From NCBI GenBank assembly GCA_964627995.1, contig CAZVLN010000012.1:1-60865 (forward strand): 60,865 nt of DNA, in the 5' to 3' direction. Made by a program: the position numbers and the translations under genes. The DNA comes from JAWLFI01 sp964627995. GTDB taxonomy: Bacteria > Bacteroidota > Bacteroidia > Chitinophagales > Saprospiraceae. This document shows, in pieces, positions 34,541 to 42,288 of the stretch; positions within the stretch are counted from its first letter, which is position 1, and each line of letters begins with the position of its first letter. Under the pieces are notes generated by a model. It ran no database searches and had not been told where the DNA came from. It was given only the letters and a program-made list of their open reading frames with translations.

Positions 34541-35632
34541 TTAGGATGATAGATACTCGGGTTTTGTAGACTGCGAATGACTCCTCTTTCGAATACCTCT
34601 ACGCGAAGTTGAGGGACTTTTTTCTGGCAACAGCGCAACGTGTGAGGTGCTATCCATAAGTTCTCGCAGGTTTGGATAGGCCTGTCGTAGTTGAGGCTGC
34701 AGATTTGAAGAATTTAAAAGCAAGATTGTGTTTTCCAGCTGATCTGAGATTTGATCGTTACCATCTTCCTGCACCCACCGCAATGAAAAGTCAGTATGAG
34801 TTTCGAGCTCCTTGATGGCAGAAAGCACGGAGGCTTTCTGTTTTCTTGATGCTACAATGGTAAGGTTCAAATCGTACCAGCTGTATAGCTTCAGTAAAGC
34901 CTGAAGTGTTTGTGCGTTTACATACTCAGGGTCAATCCACCATTCAGCTCTCATTTTTGAATGATAGGAGCTATTGCTACCGATGCTGAGAAGGGGTGCC
35001 GAAAGATGCGGAAGAATTTCACTGATCTCCTGATCGCAAAGCGCCCATACCGAACTAGGTACGATTAGTGGTCGATCTTTGTTATCCACCACGTATTGCA
35101 CTATGTAGTCACAAATATTATCATGGACTACTTTATGTCCGATAATAGGTCGGCTTAAAATTTGCCCCATGGGCTCTTCGTTTGTCATTTGCACCTTTTT
35201 CGTCAGTGACTCAAACGCTATTTCATTTTGAAGCTTATCTGCAGTAATAAATTGTAGCTCCAGGCAAGACTGTAAGCGATTAGCTAATTGATAACCGTAG
35301 AGAAAAGGTGTGTTGATGGAAGCCAAATCCGTAAAAGGCAATGCAATACATGGCCAGTCACCGTAATTATGAGATTGGAGGAGATAAACAATTGCTTTCT
35401 TGAGCAATAGGTTCGATTCGTTTCCCGCTGAAAAGTTAAACACAGTATCTTCAATTTTCAAGGAGGGAACAGTATGAATCTCTGCCTTCAATATCTCCTG
35501 AATATTAGTTATTTCATTTAGAGTAACAGGCAGCTTAGCTCTTTGGATGACCGCTTCCACCACTCTTTTTATATGCAAAAAAGTGGTGGAGGGCATCCCG
35601 TAAAGTAAAATGTCTGTATTGTGGCTTTTCAT
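34541..35632 (-). CDS. Thioredoxin-like plus universal-stress-like two-part protein
   Basis: A 363-residue soluble protein. Residues 1-60 (DILLYGMPSTTFLHIKRVVE, then VTLNEITNIQEILKAEIHTV and PSLKIEDTVF) have the thioredoxin-fold pattern with the cis-Pro (TVPSL) but no CXXC. Residues 90-310 look like one or two universal-stress/Rossmann-type domains (VIPSSVWALCDQEISEILPH, LSAPLLSIGSN). The Arg/Ser-rich C-terminus is probably disordered. It follows the CBS-pair gene by 6 bp on the same strand, so it is in that operon and likely under the same paired CRP/FNR boxes. A role in redox or energy stress is inference. Confidence 0.6.
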   Translation of the reverse strand: MKSHNTDILLYGMPSTTFLHIKRVVEAVIQRAKLPVTLNEITNIQEILKAEIHTVPSLKIEDTVFNFSAGNESNLLLKKAIVYLLQSHNYGDWPCIALPFTDLASINTPFLYGYQLANRLQSCLELQFITADKLQNEIAFESLTKKVQMTNEEPMGQILSRPIIGHKVVHDNICDYIVQYVVDNKDRPLIVPSSVWALCDQEISEILPHLSAPLLSIGSNSSYHSKMRAEWWIDPEYVNAQTLQALLKLYSWYDLNLTIVASRKQKASVLSAIKELETHTDFSLRWVQEDGNDQISDQLENTILLLNSSNLQPQLRQAYPNLRELMDSTSHVALLPEKSPSTSRRGIRKRSHSQSTKPEYLSS

Positions 35633-35638
35633 GCTTGC

Positions 35639-36052
35639 TTATTCAGCTAAGGCATTAATGATATCGAAAGTAGTGATCATGCCCACCAATTTATCGTTTT
35701 CGACAACGGGAATGGCGTGAAACATGTTTACCTTGAATACTTCAAGTGCAACATTTATCTTATCTGTAGGCTCTAATTTAGCTATGCCTTTTGTCATGAT
35801 TTCTTTTACACGATGCGTTTTCATGCGAAAGTTTTCCAATTCCTCTTCTCGTTTGGTTTTCGAAAAGCCTTTTTGGAAAAATAGGAAATCTGACTTGCTC
35901 AAAATACCAGCTAGCTTACCCGCATCTAGGACAGGTATGTGGTGAAAATCATTTTCATCAAATACAGTCTGAACCTTTGTTAAAGGGTCGTCTGCGCTAA
36001 GTGTTACGAGTTGAGTGCGCATGATTGTGCTTACAGGTTGTGTAATATCCAT
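35639..36052 (-). CDS. CBS-domain pair protein
   Basis: A 137-residue protein consisting of two CBS motifs (residues 8-62 and 78-135), such as TLSADDPLTKVQTVFDENDF, HHIPVLDAGKLAGILSKSDF and HAIPVVENDKLVGMITTFDI. Bateman modules of this kind bind adenine nucleotides and sense energy state. It has no effector domain. The gene is divergent from the FixL-like kinase, with 123 bp between starts; two TGA-N6-TCA boxes lie in that space. The thioredoxin/USP-like gene follows 6 bp downstream. Confidence 0.9.
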   Translation of the reverse strand: MDITQPVSTIMRTQLVTLSADDPLTKVQTVFDENDFHHIPVLDAGKLAGILSKSDFLFFQKGFSKTKREEELENFRMKTHRVKEIMTKGIAKLEPTDKINVALEVFKVNMFHAIPVVENDKLVGMITTFDIINALAE

Positions 36053-36104
36053 ATCTATATGTTATTTTAATCTCCAAAGTAAGGCGCTTTTCATTATGAC
36101 AAAA

Positions 36105-36138
36105 TGATATCTATCAGATGGTAAAATGATTTAGGTCA
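36105..36138. promoter_or_regulatory. Paired CRP/FNR-type boxes between the CBS and kinase genes
   Basis: TGAtatctaTCA (36105-36116) and TGAtttaggTCA (36127-36138), centres 22 bp apart. The first also fits the FNR-type core TGAT-N4-ATCA. They lie 37 bp before the kinase start and 52 bp before the CBS-gene start, so they could serve both directions. Confidence 0.7.
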
Positions 36139-36175
36139 ATCTTGTTATATTAGAGTGCTTGTTTTAAGCTTTTAA

Positions 36176-37402
36176 ATGATTACAAATAACGATTTTTATG
36201 CGAAGCGATTGGAAGCCGTCATTAATACGGCATCCGATGGTATTATTACCATAAACGTAAAAGGCCTGATCGAATCTATAAACCCTGCCGCTCTCAAACT
36301 CTTTGGATATAATACAGAGGAGGTGATTGGTGAAAACATAAAGATGCTCATGCCTGAACCCGACCATTCTCAGCACGATGGTTACATGAAGAGGTATTTA
36401 AAGACAGGGGAAGAGCAGATTATCGGCAAGGGCAGAGAGCTATTGGGTAAGCGAAAGGATGGCACCCTTTTCCCATTTCGTCTTTCGGTTAGCGAGGTGC
36501 AGCTCGGCACAAAAAAAATATTTACGGGTATTGTTCATGACTTGAGTGATATCAAAAATGCACAGGAGAAAATCGTTCGTATGAATGCCACCTTGGAAGA
36601 TAAGGTGGAAAAACGTACTAATGAGTTAGAATCGGTGGTCAATCAGTTGCTTATTGCGAACCGAAAGCTAGAAGAAAAGGAGGAGCGCCTGCGCAAATCT
36701 CTGGCAAAGGAAAAAGAATTGAATGATTTAAAGTCCAGATTCGTAAGCACAGCCTCTCATGAATTTAGAACGCCCTTAAGCACCATATTATCATCGGCTT
36801 CCCTTATCGAAAAATATCCAAATACCGAACAGCAGCCCAAGCGTACCCGTCATACTCAGCGAATTCGTGATAGCGTCAATCACTTGACGGCTATTCTCAA
36901 TGATTTTCTATCTATCAGCAAATTAGAAGAAGGCGAATTGGAGGTTAATTGGTCCGAGTATGCACTGGACAAGATATTGGAGTTAGTAAAAGAACAAGTA
37001 TTTGATCTTTTTCAGCGAAAACAAGAGCTTGAATTTTCTTCACCGGCCAGCTCTTCAACTTTAGTGACAGACAAACATATCTTGAGTAATATTTTAATCA
37101 ACCTTTTATCAAATGCTGTTAAATACTCTCCAGATGGACAGGTCGGTCTCAGAGTGGAGGAGAAAAGCAAGCATTGGTTGTTTTCTGTTTGGGATAATGG
37201 AATTGGTATTCCAAAAGCCGAACAGAAGCATTTATTTGAACGATTTTTCAGGGCTTCAAACGCCATAAATATTCAAGGGACAGGACTGGGACTAAACATT
37301 GTAAAACAATACGTGAGTCAACTCGAAGGTCAAATTTACTTTGAAAGCTCCGAAAATCAAGGCACTCAGTTTTTTGTAGAGCTGCCAAAAAAATCGATAT
37401 GA
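36176..37402 (+). CDS. FixL-like PAS histidine kinase (probable haem O2 sensor)
   Basis: A 408-residue cytoplasmic kinase without membrane segments. The PAS domain (residues 8-125) matches the FixL haem pocket as I remember it from Bradyrhizobium: LMPEPDHSQHDGYMKRY contains the proximal His (His67, FixL His200) and Arg73 (Arg206), and IIGKGRELLGKRKDGTLFP contains Arg87 (Arg220, the O2-sensing residue). A coiled coil (130-185) leads to HisKA with STASHEFRTPLSTI (His195) and HATPase with N-box NLLSNAVKYSP, DNGIGIP and GTGLGLNIV. It overlaps the response-regulator gene by ATGA, so that protein is its expected partner. Position beside the cco operon supports oxygen sensing. Confidence 0.88.
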   Translation: MITNNDFYAKRLEAVINTASDGIITINVKGLIESINPAALKLFGYNTEEVIGENIKMLMPEPDHSQHDGYMKRYLKTGEEQIIGKGRELLGKRKDGTLFPFRLSVSEVQLGTKKIFTGIVHDLSDIKNAQEKIVRMNATLEDKVEKRTNELESVVNQLLIANRKLEEKEERLRKSLAKEKELNDLKSRFVSTASHEFRTPLSTILSSASLIEKYPNTEQQPKRTRHTQRIRDSVNHLTAILNDFLSISKLEEGELEVNWSEYALDKILELVKEQVFDLFQRKQELEFSSPASSSTLVTDKHILSNILINLLSNAVKYSPDGQVGLRVEEKSKHWLFSVWDNGIGIPKAEQKHLFERFFRASNAINIQGTGLGLNIVKQYVSQLEGQIYFESSENQGTQFFVELPKKSI

Positions 37403-38442
37403 AAAAAATATTGGTAATTGAGGATCAACGGGAAGTTCGTGAAAACATCTGCGAAATTCTGGAATTAACTGGGTATGAGGTCTGCGCAGCTGAAGATGGC
37501 AAGCGAGGATGTGAAAAAGCAGTAGAGTGGCAGCCCGATTTAATCTTGTGTGACGTTATGATGCCCGAGCTAGATGGTTTTGGAGTTTTGAAGATATTGA
37601 GAAAACGTACAGATACCCAAACCATCCCACTCATATTCTTAACTGCAAAGGTGGAGATAGAGGATTTGCGAAAAGGCATGGGGTTGGGAGCAGATGATTA
37701 CCTCATGAAACCGTTTGATGATACGGATCTGCTTGAGGCGATAGATTTACGCTTAAAAAAGCGTGAATCAGATCTCGAGCGCTCCCTTCAATACAAGTCA
37801 GAAGTTGGAAATCTTCGTTCAACAAAGCGAGAGCGTGAGACACTAAGTGCGCTTTTGGACTCAGGAAAACCAATATCGATAGCGCAAGGGGATAAAATAT
37901 GGCGGTTAGGAAAAGAGCCTAGAGGCCTGTATTATCTTAAGTCGGGCGCTATCAAGCTATTTCGGAGACATGATAGTGGTAAAATATTCATGGTTCAGTA
38001 TATTCATTCCGATGCTTATTTTGGTGCCCAGGCCTTTCTAACTCAGCAGCCTTATAAAACATGGGCAGAGGCGGATAAAGATGGTGAGGTCGTCTTTCTT
38101 TCTGCAGATTTAGTTACACAGCAAATGTTTGAAGAACGAGATATCGCTATGTTCTTTTTACACCAAACCATTGAGTTTTCCAGTCATATGGAGGATAGAG
38201 CTCTTGATTACGCTTATAGTTCTGTGCGTCAGCGGGTAGCCGCTGCAATACTTGAGATGTGTAAGAATGAAAATCTTAGCGGCCTTCATGTATCTCGTGA
38301 GGATTTAGCAGCCTGGGCGGGAACGGCAAAAGAGACCACCATACGAATGCTTTCCGATTTCAAAAGTGAGGGGATTATTGCGATTGAGGGCCGGCATATT
38401 ACAATCTTAGATGCAGAAGCTCTGGAACAAGAGCGCCTATAG
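37399..38442 (+). CDS. Response regulator: receiver fused to CRP/FNR-type DNA-binding module
   Basis: A 347-residue protein. The receiver (1-120) has the acidic pair ED at 8-9, the phosphoacceptor Asp52 in LILCDVMMPELDG and Lys in YLMKPFD. After a helical linker, a cyclic-nucleotide-binding-type domain (about 150-260, GDKIWRLGKEPRGLYYLKSG) and a CRP-type winged helix (about 270-340) follow. The recognition helix AGTAKETTIRMLSDF keeps the Glu and Arg (E-T-x-x-R) that read TGA half-sites in CRP and FNR. No FNR-type Fe-S cysteines are present, so oxygen information should come from the kinase. In effect this joins FixJ- and FixK-like functions in one protein. Confidence 0.9.
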   Translation: MKKILVIEDQREVRENICEILELTGYEVCAAEDGKRGCEKAVEWQPDLILCDVMMPELDGFGVLKILRKRTDTQTIPLIFLTAKVEIEDLRKGMGLGADDYLMKPFDDTDLLEAIDLRLKKRESDLERSLQYKSEVGNLRSTKRERETLSALLDSGKPISIAQGDKIWRLGKEPRGLYYLKSGAIKLFRRHDSGKIFMVQYIHSDAYFGAQAFLTQQPYKTWAEADKDGEVVFLSADLVTQQMFEERDIAMFFLHQTIEFSSHMEDRALDYAYSSVRQRVAAAILEMCKNENLSGLHVSREDLAAWAGTAKETTIRMLSDFKSEGIIAIEGRHITILDAEALEQERL

Positions 38443-38589
38443 AACCTAGACTATTCAACAGCATTTAAGATGAATGCGTCAGCGCTGCGAAAGGTCCAAG
38501 TCTATGGCGATTCAATTACTAGCCGAGTAGTGAATTAAATATTGGTTGGCAGATTAGCTAGCAGGGTGAAAATCTGTAAACCACCTAAG

Positions 38590-38671
38590 GCCATAGACGC
38601 AGGAGTGCGGCTCTCAGAGCCGTACCGGTAGCCTGTAGCATAGCGGCGCCCGGCAGTCGGGCGCGACGCCC
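38590..38671 (-). repeat. GC-rich hairpin element, class II, copy 5
   Basis: On the minus strand it begins GGAGGGCGTC, then a perfect 7-bp hairpin GCGCCCG/CGGGCGC (38646-38664), the linker GCCGCTATGCTACAGGCT, close to GCCGCTACGCTACGCAGCT of the copy at 20094, and a CGGCTC-tga-GAGCCG hairpin (38608-38622). It lies between the response-regulator and MarR genes. The remaining parts of 38443-38839 are AT-rich and hold only the repeats and promoter described below. Confidence 0.6.
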
Positions 38672-38713
38672 TCCAAAGCGAAAAAGGACTTAATCTAAAT
38701 CAAAGTGAAAATG

Positions 38714-38744
38714 ATTTGGTCTATAAAAAATGCTATTTGGTCTA
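38714..38744 (+). promoter_or_regulatory. Direct repeat, candidate operator upstream of marR-type gene
   Basis: ATTTGGTCTA occurs at 38714-38723 and again at 38735-38744, 21 bp start to start (two helical turns), 54 bp before a -7-like element. It is a candidate site for the MarR protein or another regulator. No protein can be assigned from sequence alone. Confidence 0.4.
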
Positions 38745-38797
38745 AGTTGATGTAGTTTTTAGCCGTTTTCCACAATGAAATGAGACACGTATAGTTA

Positions 38798-38805
38798 TAG
38801 GTTTG
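38798..38805 (+). promoter_or_regulatory. Bacteroidota -7 element for the marR-type gene
   Basis: TAGGTTTG fits TAnnTTTG. It lies 34 bp before the start codon at 38840. A clear -33 TTTG is not visible. Confidence 0.4.
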
Positions 38806-38839
38806 TGCATTTTTTGTTTATCAAGATTTGATGTAATTC

Positions 38840-39331
38840 ATGGGTAAAAATTATACAACCTCAGGTTCGGGTACCACTCAGCCTATAGATTTAGATTCGA
38901 CTATCGGTTTTCAAGCATCTTTATTAAGCTCAAAATTGAGAAAATCTCTGCTTGATATTTTAAACCATGACACGATAAAGGTAAATCCCGACGAATTGGG
39001 CATATTGACCTTATTGGCAAAAGCAGATTCAATAACTATGAGTGATCTGGCTAAAAATATGATGAAAGACAACGCCAATATGACGCGGTTGGTTAAAAAT
39101 TTGCGTCAATATGGTTTTGTGGATCAGAAGAAAGATCGATTTGATCGGAGGAAAAGCTGTGTTTTTTTGACCCTACAAGGGAAAGAAGAGATGAGCCGTG
39201 CCTGGAGCCTTATGGATCAAATGATTTCTCATGCTTTACATAATATTTCGGAAGCAGACCACGACATAGCTCGTGGAGTTTTAAAGAAGATTAATGAGAA
39301 TTTGAGTGAATTCATGAAAGAAAATAATTAG
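38840..39331 (+). CDS. MarR-family transcriptional regulator
   Basis: A 163-residue regulator. The winged helix (about residues 50-115) contains ADSITMSDLAKNMMKDNANM, TRLVKNLRQYGFVDQKKDR and FDRRKSCVFLTLQGKEEM, the standard MarR pattern with the wing at DRFDRRKS. MarR proteins are dimers whose DNA binding is released by small, often phenolic, ligands or by thiol oxidation; the single Cys in the wing region (KSCVFL) could respond to the latter. It is followed at 94 bp by a TonB receptor on the same strand, which it may control. Confidence 0.9.
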   Translation: MGKNYTTSGSGTTQPIDLDSTIGFQASLLSSKLRKSLLDILNHDTIKVNPDELGILTLLAKADSITMSDLAKNMMKDNANMTRLVKNLRQYGFVDQKKDRFDRRKSCVFLTLQGKEEMSRAWSLMDQMISHALHNISEADHDIARGVLKKINENLSEFMKENN

Positions 39332-39425
39332 GGCCATAATGAGGTTCGACAATAAGCGCTTGATGAGATTTCTCGGCGATGAGCTCAATTATTTTTCTTA
39401 AATTGCCCTTTCATAATTTTGATCT

Positions 39426-42254
39426 ATGAGAGGATTTAAGATATATTTCAGGCCATTATTTACGATAGGATGTATATATGCATTCGCTTTTCTTACTGCA
39501 AATGTAAGTAGTGCTCAAAAAACAATTAAGGGTCAAGTACTTGACCAATCCAATGGTGACCCCTTGATAGGAGCAACGATTATGATCCGTGAAACAGGCG
39601 AAGGTGAAATTACAGACTACGACGGTAATTTTGCTTTAGAAACCTCTGTGGACTTCCCTATAACCCTCGTGATAAATTTTATGGGGTATGGTGAAGAAAC
39701 ATTGACTATCCAAAATTATTCAGAGCCACTCCAGATTGAGCTATCAGAAGGAGGTGTGCTATTAGAAACTATCAATGTCAAAGGCCAAAGACTTTCTGAG
39801 GAGAGAAAAAAGGAGCCACTCAGTATGGAGACGCTGGATTTATTGGCTATTAAGGAAACACCTTCCGTAAGCTTTTATGAAGGACTGGGTAACTTGTCAG
39901 GAGTGGATTTGACTACTGCTAGTTTGGGTTTTACGGTGATCAATACCCGTGGATTTAATTCAACGAGTCCGGTGCGTTCCCTGCAAGTAATAGATGGCGT
40001 AGATAATCAATCGCCGGGATTGAATTTTTCACTGGGTAACTTCCTGGGCTCGCCGGAATTGGATATTTTAAAAGTCGATCTGGTTCAAGGGGCTGCTTCA
40101 GCATTTTACGGTCCTAACGCCTTTAATGGGGTGATTGATATGCAGACCAAAGATCCTTTTATACATAAGGGTCTTGGCGCTATGGTAAAAGTGGGCGAGC
40201 GTAGTTTGGTTGAGACAGCTATTCGCTACGCTGATGATGTAAAGAACAAGGAAGGCTTCGCTTATTTTGCCTATAAAATCAACTTTTCTTATTTGACGGC
40301 TAACGACTGGGAGGCCGATAACTACGATCCGGTAGACGCTTCAGAAGTGCCCAGAGACAACCCCGGAGGCTTCGATGCCGTCAATATTTATGGGGACGAA
40401 TTCTTTCCAGTCAATGATGCCAGCGGAGCAACGCCCTGGGGTAACTCTGCAGGTTTAGGTACCTTTTTTCGAACAGGCTATCGTGAAATTGATTTAGTGG
40501 ATTATCGAACAGAAAACATAAAATCGAATGCCGTGTTTAGCTTTCGGCTTAATCCAGAAAAAGAGTCCGAGTCTTCGGTCATTGAACTGGCGTCCAATTT
40601 TGGATCGGGTACGACGGTCTATCAGGGAGACAATCGGTTCCGATTGGATGATATTTTATTTTTTCAAAATCGATTGGAATGGAGGAAACCCAATAAATTC
40701 TTTTTGCGGGCTTATGCCACTCATGAGGATGCCGGAAACTCCTATGATCCATATGCAACAGCATTGCGTCTCCAGGAAAATGCAAAAAGTGACGAAAATT
40801 GGGGGCTAGATTACCGCCGATTTTGGCGCTCTCCCGGCTTGGGCAACATACGGGGCCGAATGCGAGACGCGGGTTACCCGGACTTGACGTTTGATCCGGA
40901 GACCGGAGGATTTGACTTTGATAATGGAGCGGCTGAAGAGTGGTTTATGACCTTTTCGGATTCATTGCGAAGGTGGCATCAACTATCCGAATCATTTGCA
41001 AATGCAGATGGGGGATACTTGACTCCAGGCACAGAAGAGTTTGACGCGGAGTTCCAACGATTAACGACTTCTAAAAATAATGAAGAGGAGGAGGGGACGC
41101 TATTTTTTGATCGCTCCGCACTTTACCACGCCCAAGGCGAATATCAGTGGGATATTTCTTGGCTAGATAATTTCCGAACAGGTTTTAGTTCGCGTTTATA
41201 TCGGCCAAATTCGGATGGTACTATTTTTATAGATACAGCCGGGACTACAATTTCAAATTTTGAGTATGGTTTCTATACTGGATTCGATAAAATGTTTTTC
41301 GATGAAGAGTTGACCTTAAGTGCATCTTTGCGTGTCGATAAAAATCAAAACTTTGATTTTGTATATAGTCCGGCTCTTAGTTTTGTTTGGAACCCCATCC
41401 CTGACAATTATTTTCGTTTTTCTTTCTCTTCAGCGGTTCGAAACCCAACCTTATCTGACCAGTATCTATTTCTCGATGTAGGACCGGCTATTTTATCCGG
41501 AAATCTTACTGGAGTGGATTCACTGGTAACCTTAGAGTCTTTTTCGGATTATCGGAACACGCTAAATACCGATACTCTATCTTACTTTAATATTAATCCG
41601 ATTCAACCCGAACAGGTACAGACCTTTGAGTTGGGTTATCGGACGATTTTATGGAATGATGTTTTCATTGATGCAGGTTATTACTACAATTTTTATCGCA
41701 ACTTTTTAGGTTTTAATATTGGAATAGATGCAGATATAGGCGATTTTGGCTTGCTTGAAGATTTACAGGTATTTAGATATTCAGCTAACTCTGAGCAGCG
41801 CATTACCACGCAAGGGACTTATATAAGTTTAAAATATTACTTTGGAAAGTATAGCTTGACAGGCAATTATTCCTGGAATCGTCTGAACTCGATAGAAGAA
41901 GATCCTATTATCCCCGCCTTTAATACACCAGAACACAAGTTCAATATTGGATTCGGGGGCCGAAATTTGATATTGGATGTTTTCGGAGCCACAATAAAGA
42001 ATTTAAGTTTTAATTTCAATTACAAATGGATTCAGGGCTTCTTATTTGAAGGGTCTCCGCAGTTCACCGGCTTTATTCCCACCTATCAATTGTTGGATGG
42101 ACAATTGAGCTGGAGAGCTGAGTCCATTAATACTACCTTCAAGTTTGGCGCAACAAACATTCTTAATAACCAACAATTTCAAACTTATGGTGGCCCAAGG
42201 ATTGGGCGATTGGCTTATTTTTCATTAACTTACGATTGGAAAAATCAGGATTGA
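39426..42254 (+). CDS. TonB-dependent outer-membrane receptor with carboxypeptidase-like domain
   Basis: A 942-residue receptor: signal peptide ending ANVSSAQ, CarboxypepD_reg-like domain (about 35-115, IKGQVLDQSNGDPLIGATIM), plug (about 120-245, FNSTSPVRSLQVIDGV and GAASAFYGPNAFNGVIDM) and a beta barrel to the end, which closes with FSLTYDWKNQD. No SusD partner lies next to it, unlike glycan-uptake loci. The following gene is an exported hydrolase-like protein 34 bp away, so the pair may take up and process one substrate. The MarR gene upstream is the likely regulator. Substrate is unknown. Confidence 0.92.
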   Translation: MRGFKIYFRPLFTIGCIYAFAFLTANVSSAQKTIKGQVLDQSNGDPLIGATIMIRETGEGEITDYDGNFALETSVDFPITLVINFMGYGEETLTIQNYSEPLQIELSEGGVLLETINVKGQRLSEERKKEPLSMETLDLLAIKETPSVSFYEGLGNLSGVDLTTASLGFTVINTRGFNSTSPVRSLQVIDGVDNQSPGLNFSLGNFLGSPELDILKVDLVQGAASAFYGPNAFNGVIDMQTKDPFIHKGLGAMVKVGERSLVETAIRYADDVKNKEGFAYFAYKINFSYLTANDWEADNYDPVDASEVPRDNPGGFDAVNIYGDEFFPVNDASGATPWGNSAGLGTFFRTGYREIDLVDYRTENIKSNAVFSFRLNPEKESESSVIELASNFGSGTTVYQGDNRFRLDDILFFQNRLEWRKPNKFFLRAYATHEDAGNSYDPYATALRLQENAKSDENWGLDYRRFWRSPGLGNIRGRMRDAGYPDLTFDPETGGFDFDNGAAEEWFMTFSDSLRRWHQLSESFANADGGYLTPGTEEFDAEFQRLTTSKNNEEEEGTLFFDRSALYHAQGEYQWDISWLDNFRTGFSSRLYRPNSDGTIFIDTAGTTISNFEYGFYTGFDKMFFDEELTLSASLRVDKNQNFDFVYSPALSFVWNPIPDNYFRFSFSSAVRNPTLSDQYLFLDVGPAILSGNLTGVDSLVTLESFSDYRNTLNTDTLSYFNINPIQPEQVQTFELGYRTILWNDVFIDAGYYYNFYRNFLGFNIGIDADIGDFGLLEDLQVFRYSANSEQRITTQGTYISLKYYFGKYSLTGNYSWNRLNSIEEDPIIPAFNTPEHKFNIGFGGRNLILDVFGATIKNLSFNFNYKWIQGFLFEGSPQFTGFIPTYQLLDGQLSWRAESINTTFKFGATNILNNQQFQTYGGPRIGRLAYFSLTYDWKNQD

Positions 42255-42288
42255 TTCACTATTATTCACAAACAAAAAGCAAAAGAAT

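Noticed and set aside
39414..39421. TAATTTTG as a promoter -7 element for the TonB receptor
   Set aside because: It fits TAnnTTTG but ends 4 bp before the start codon, which would make the mRNA leaderless, and no -33 element is at a suitable distance. Probably chance.
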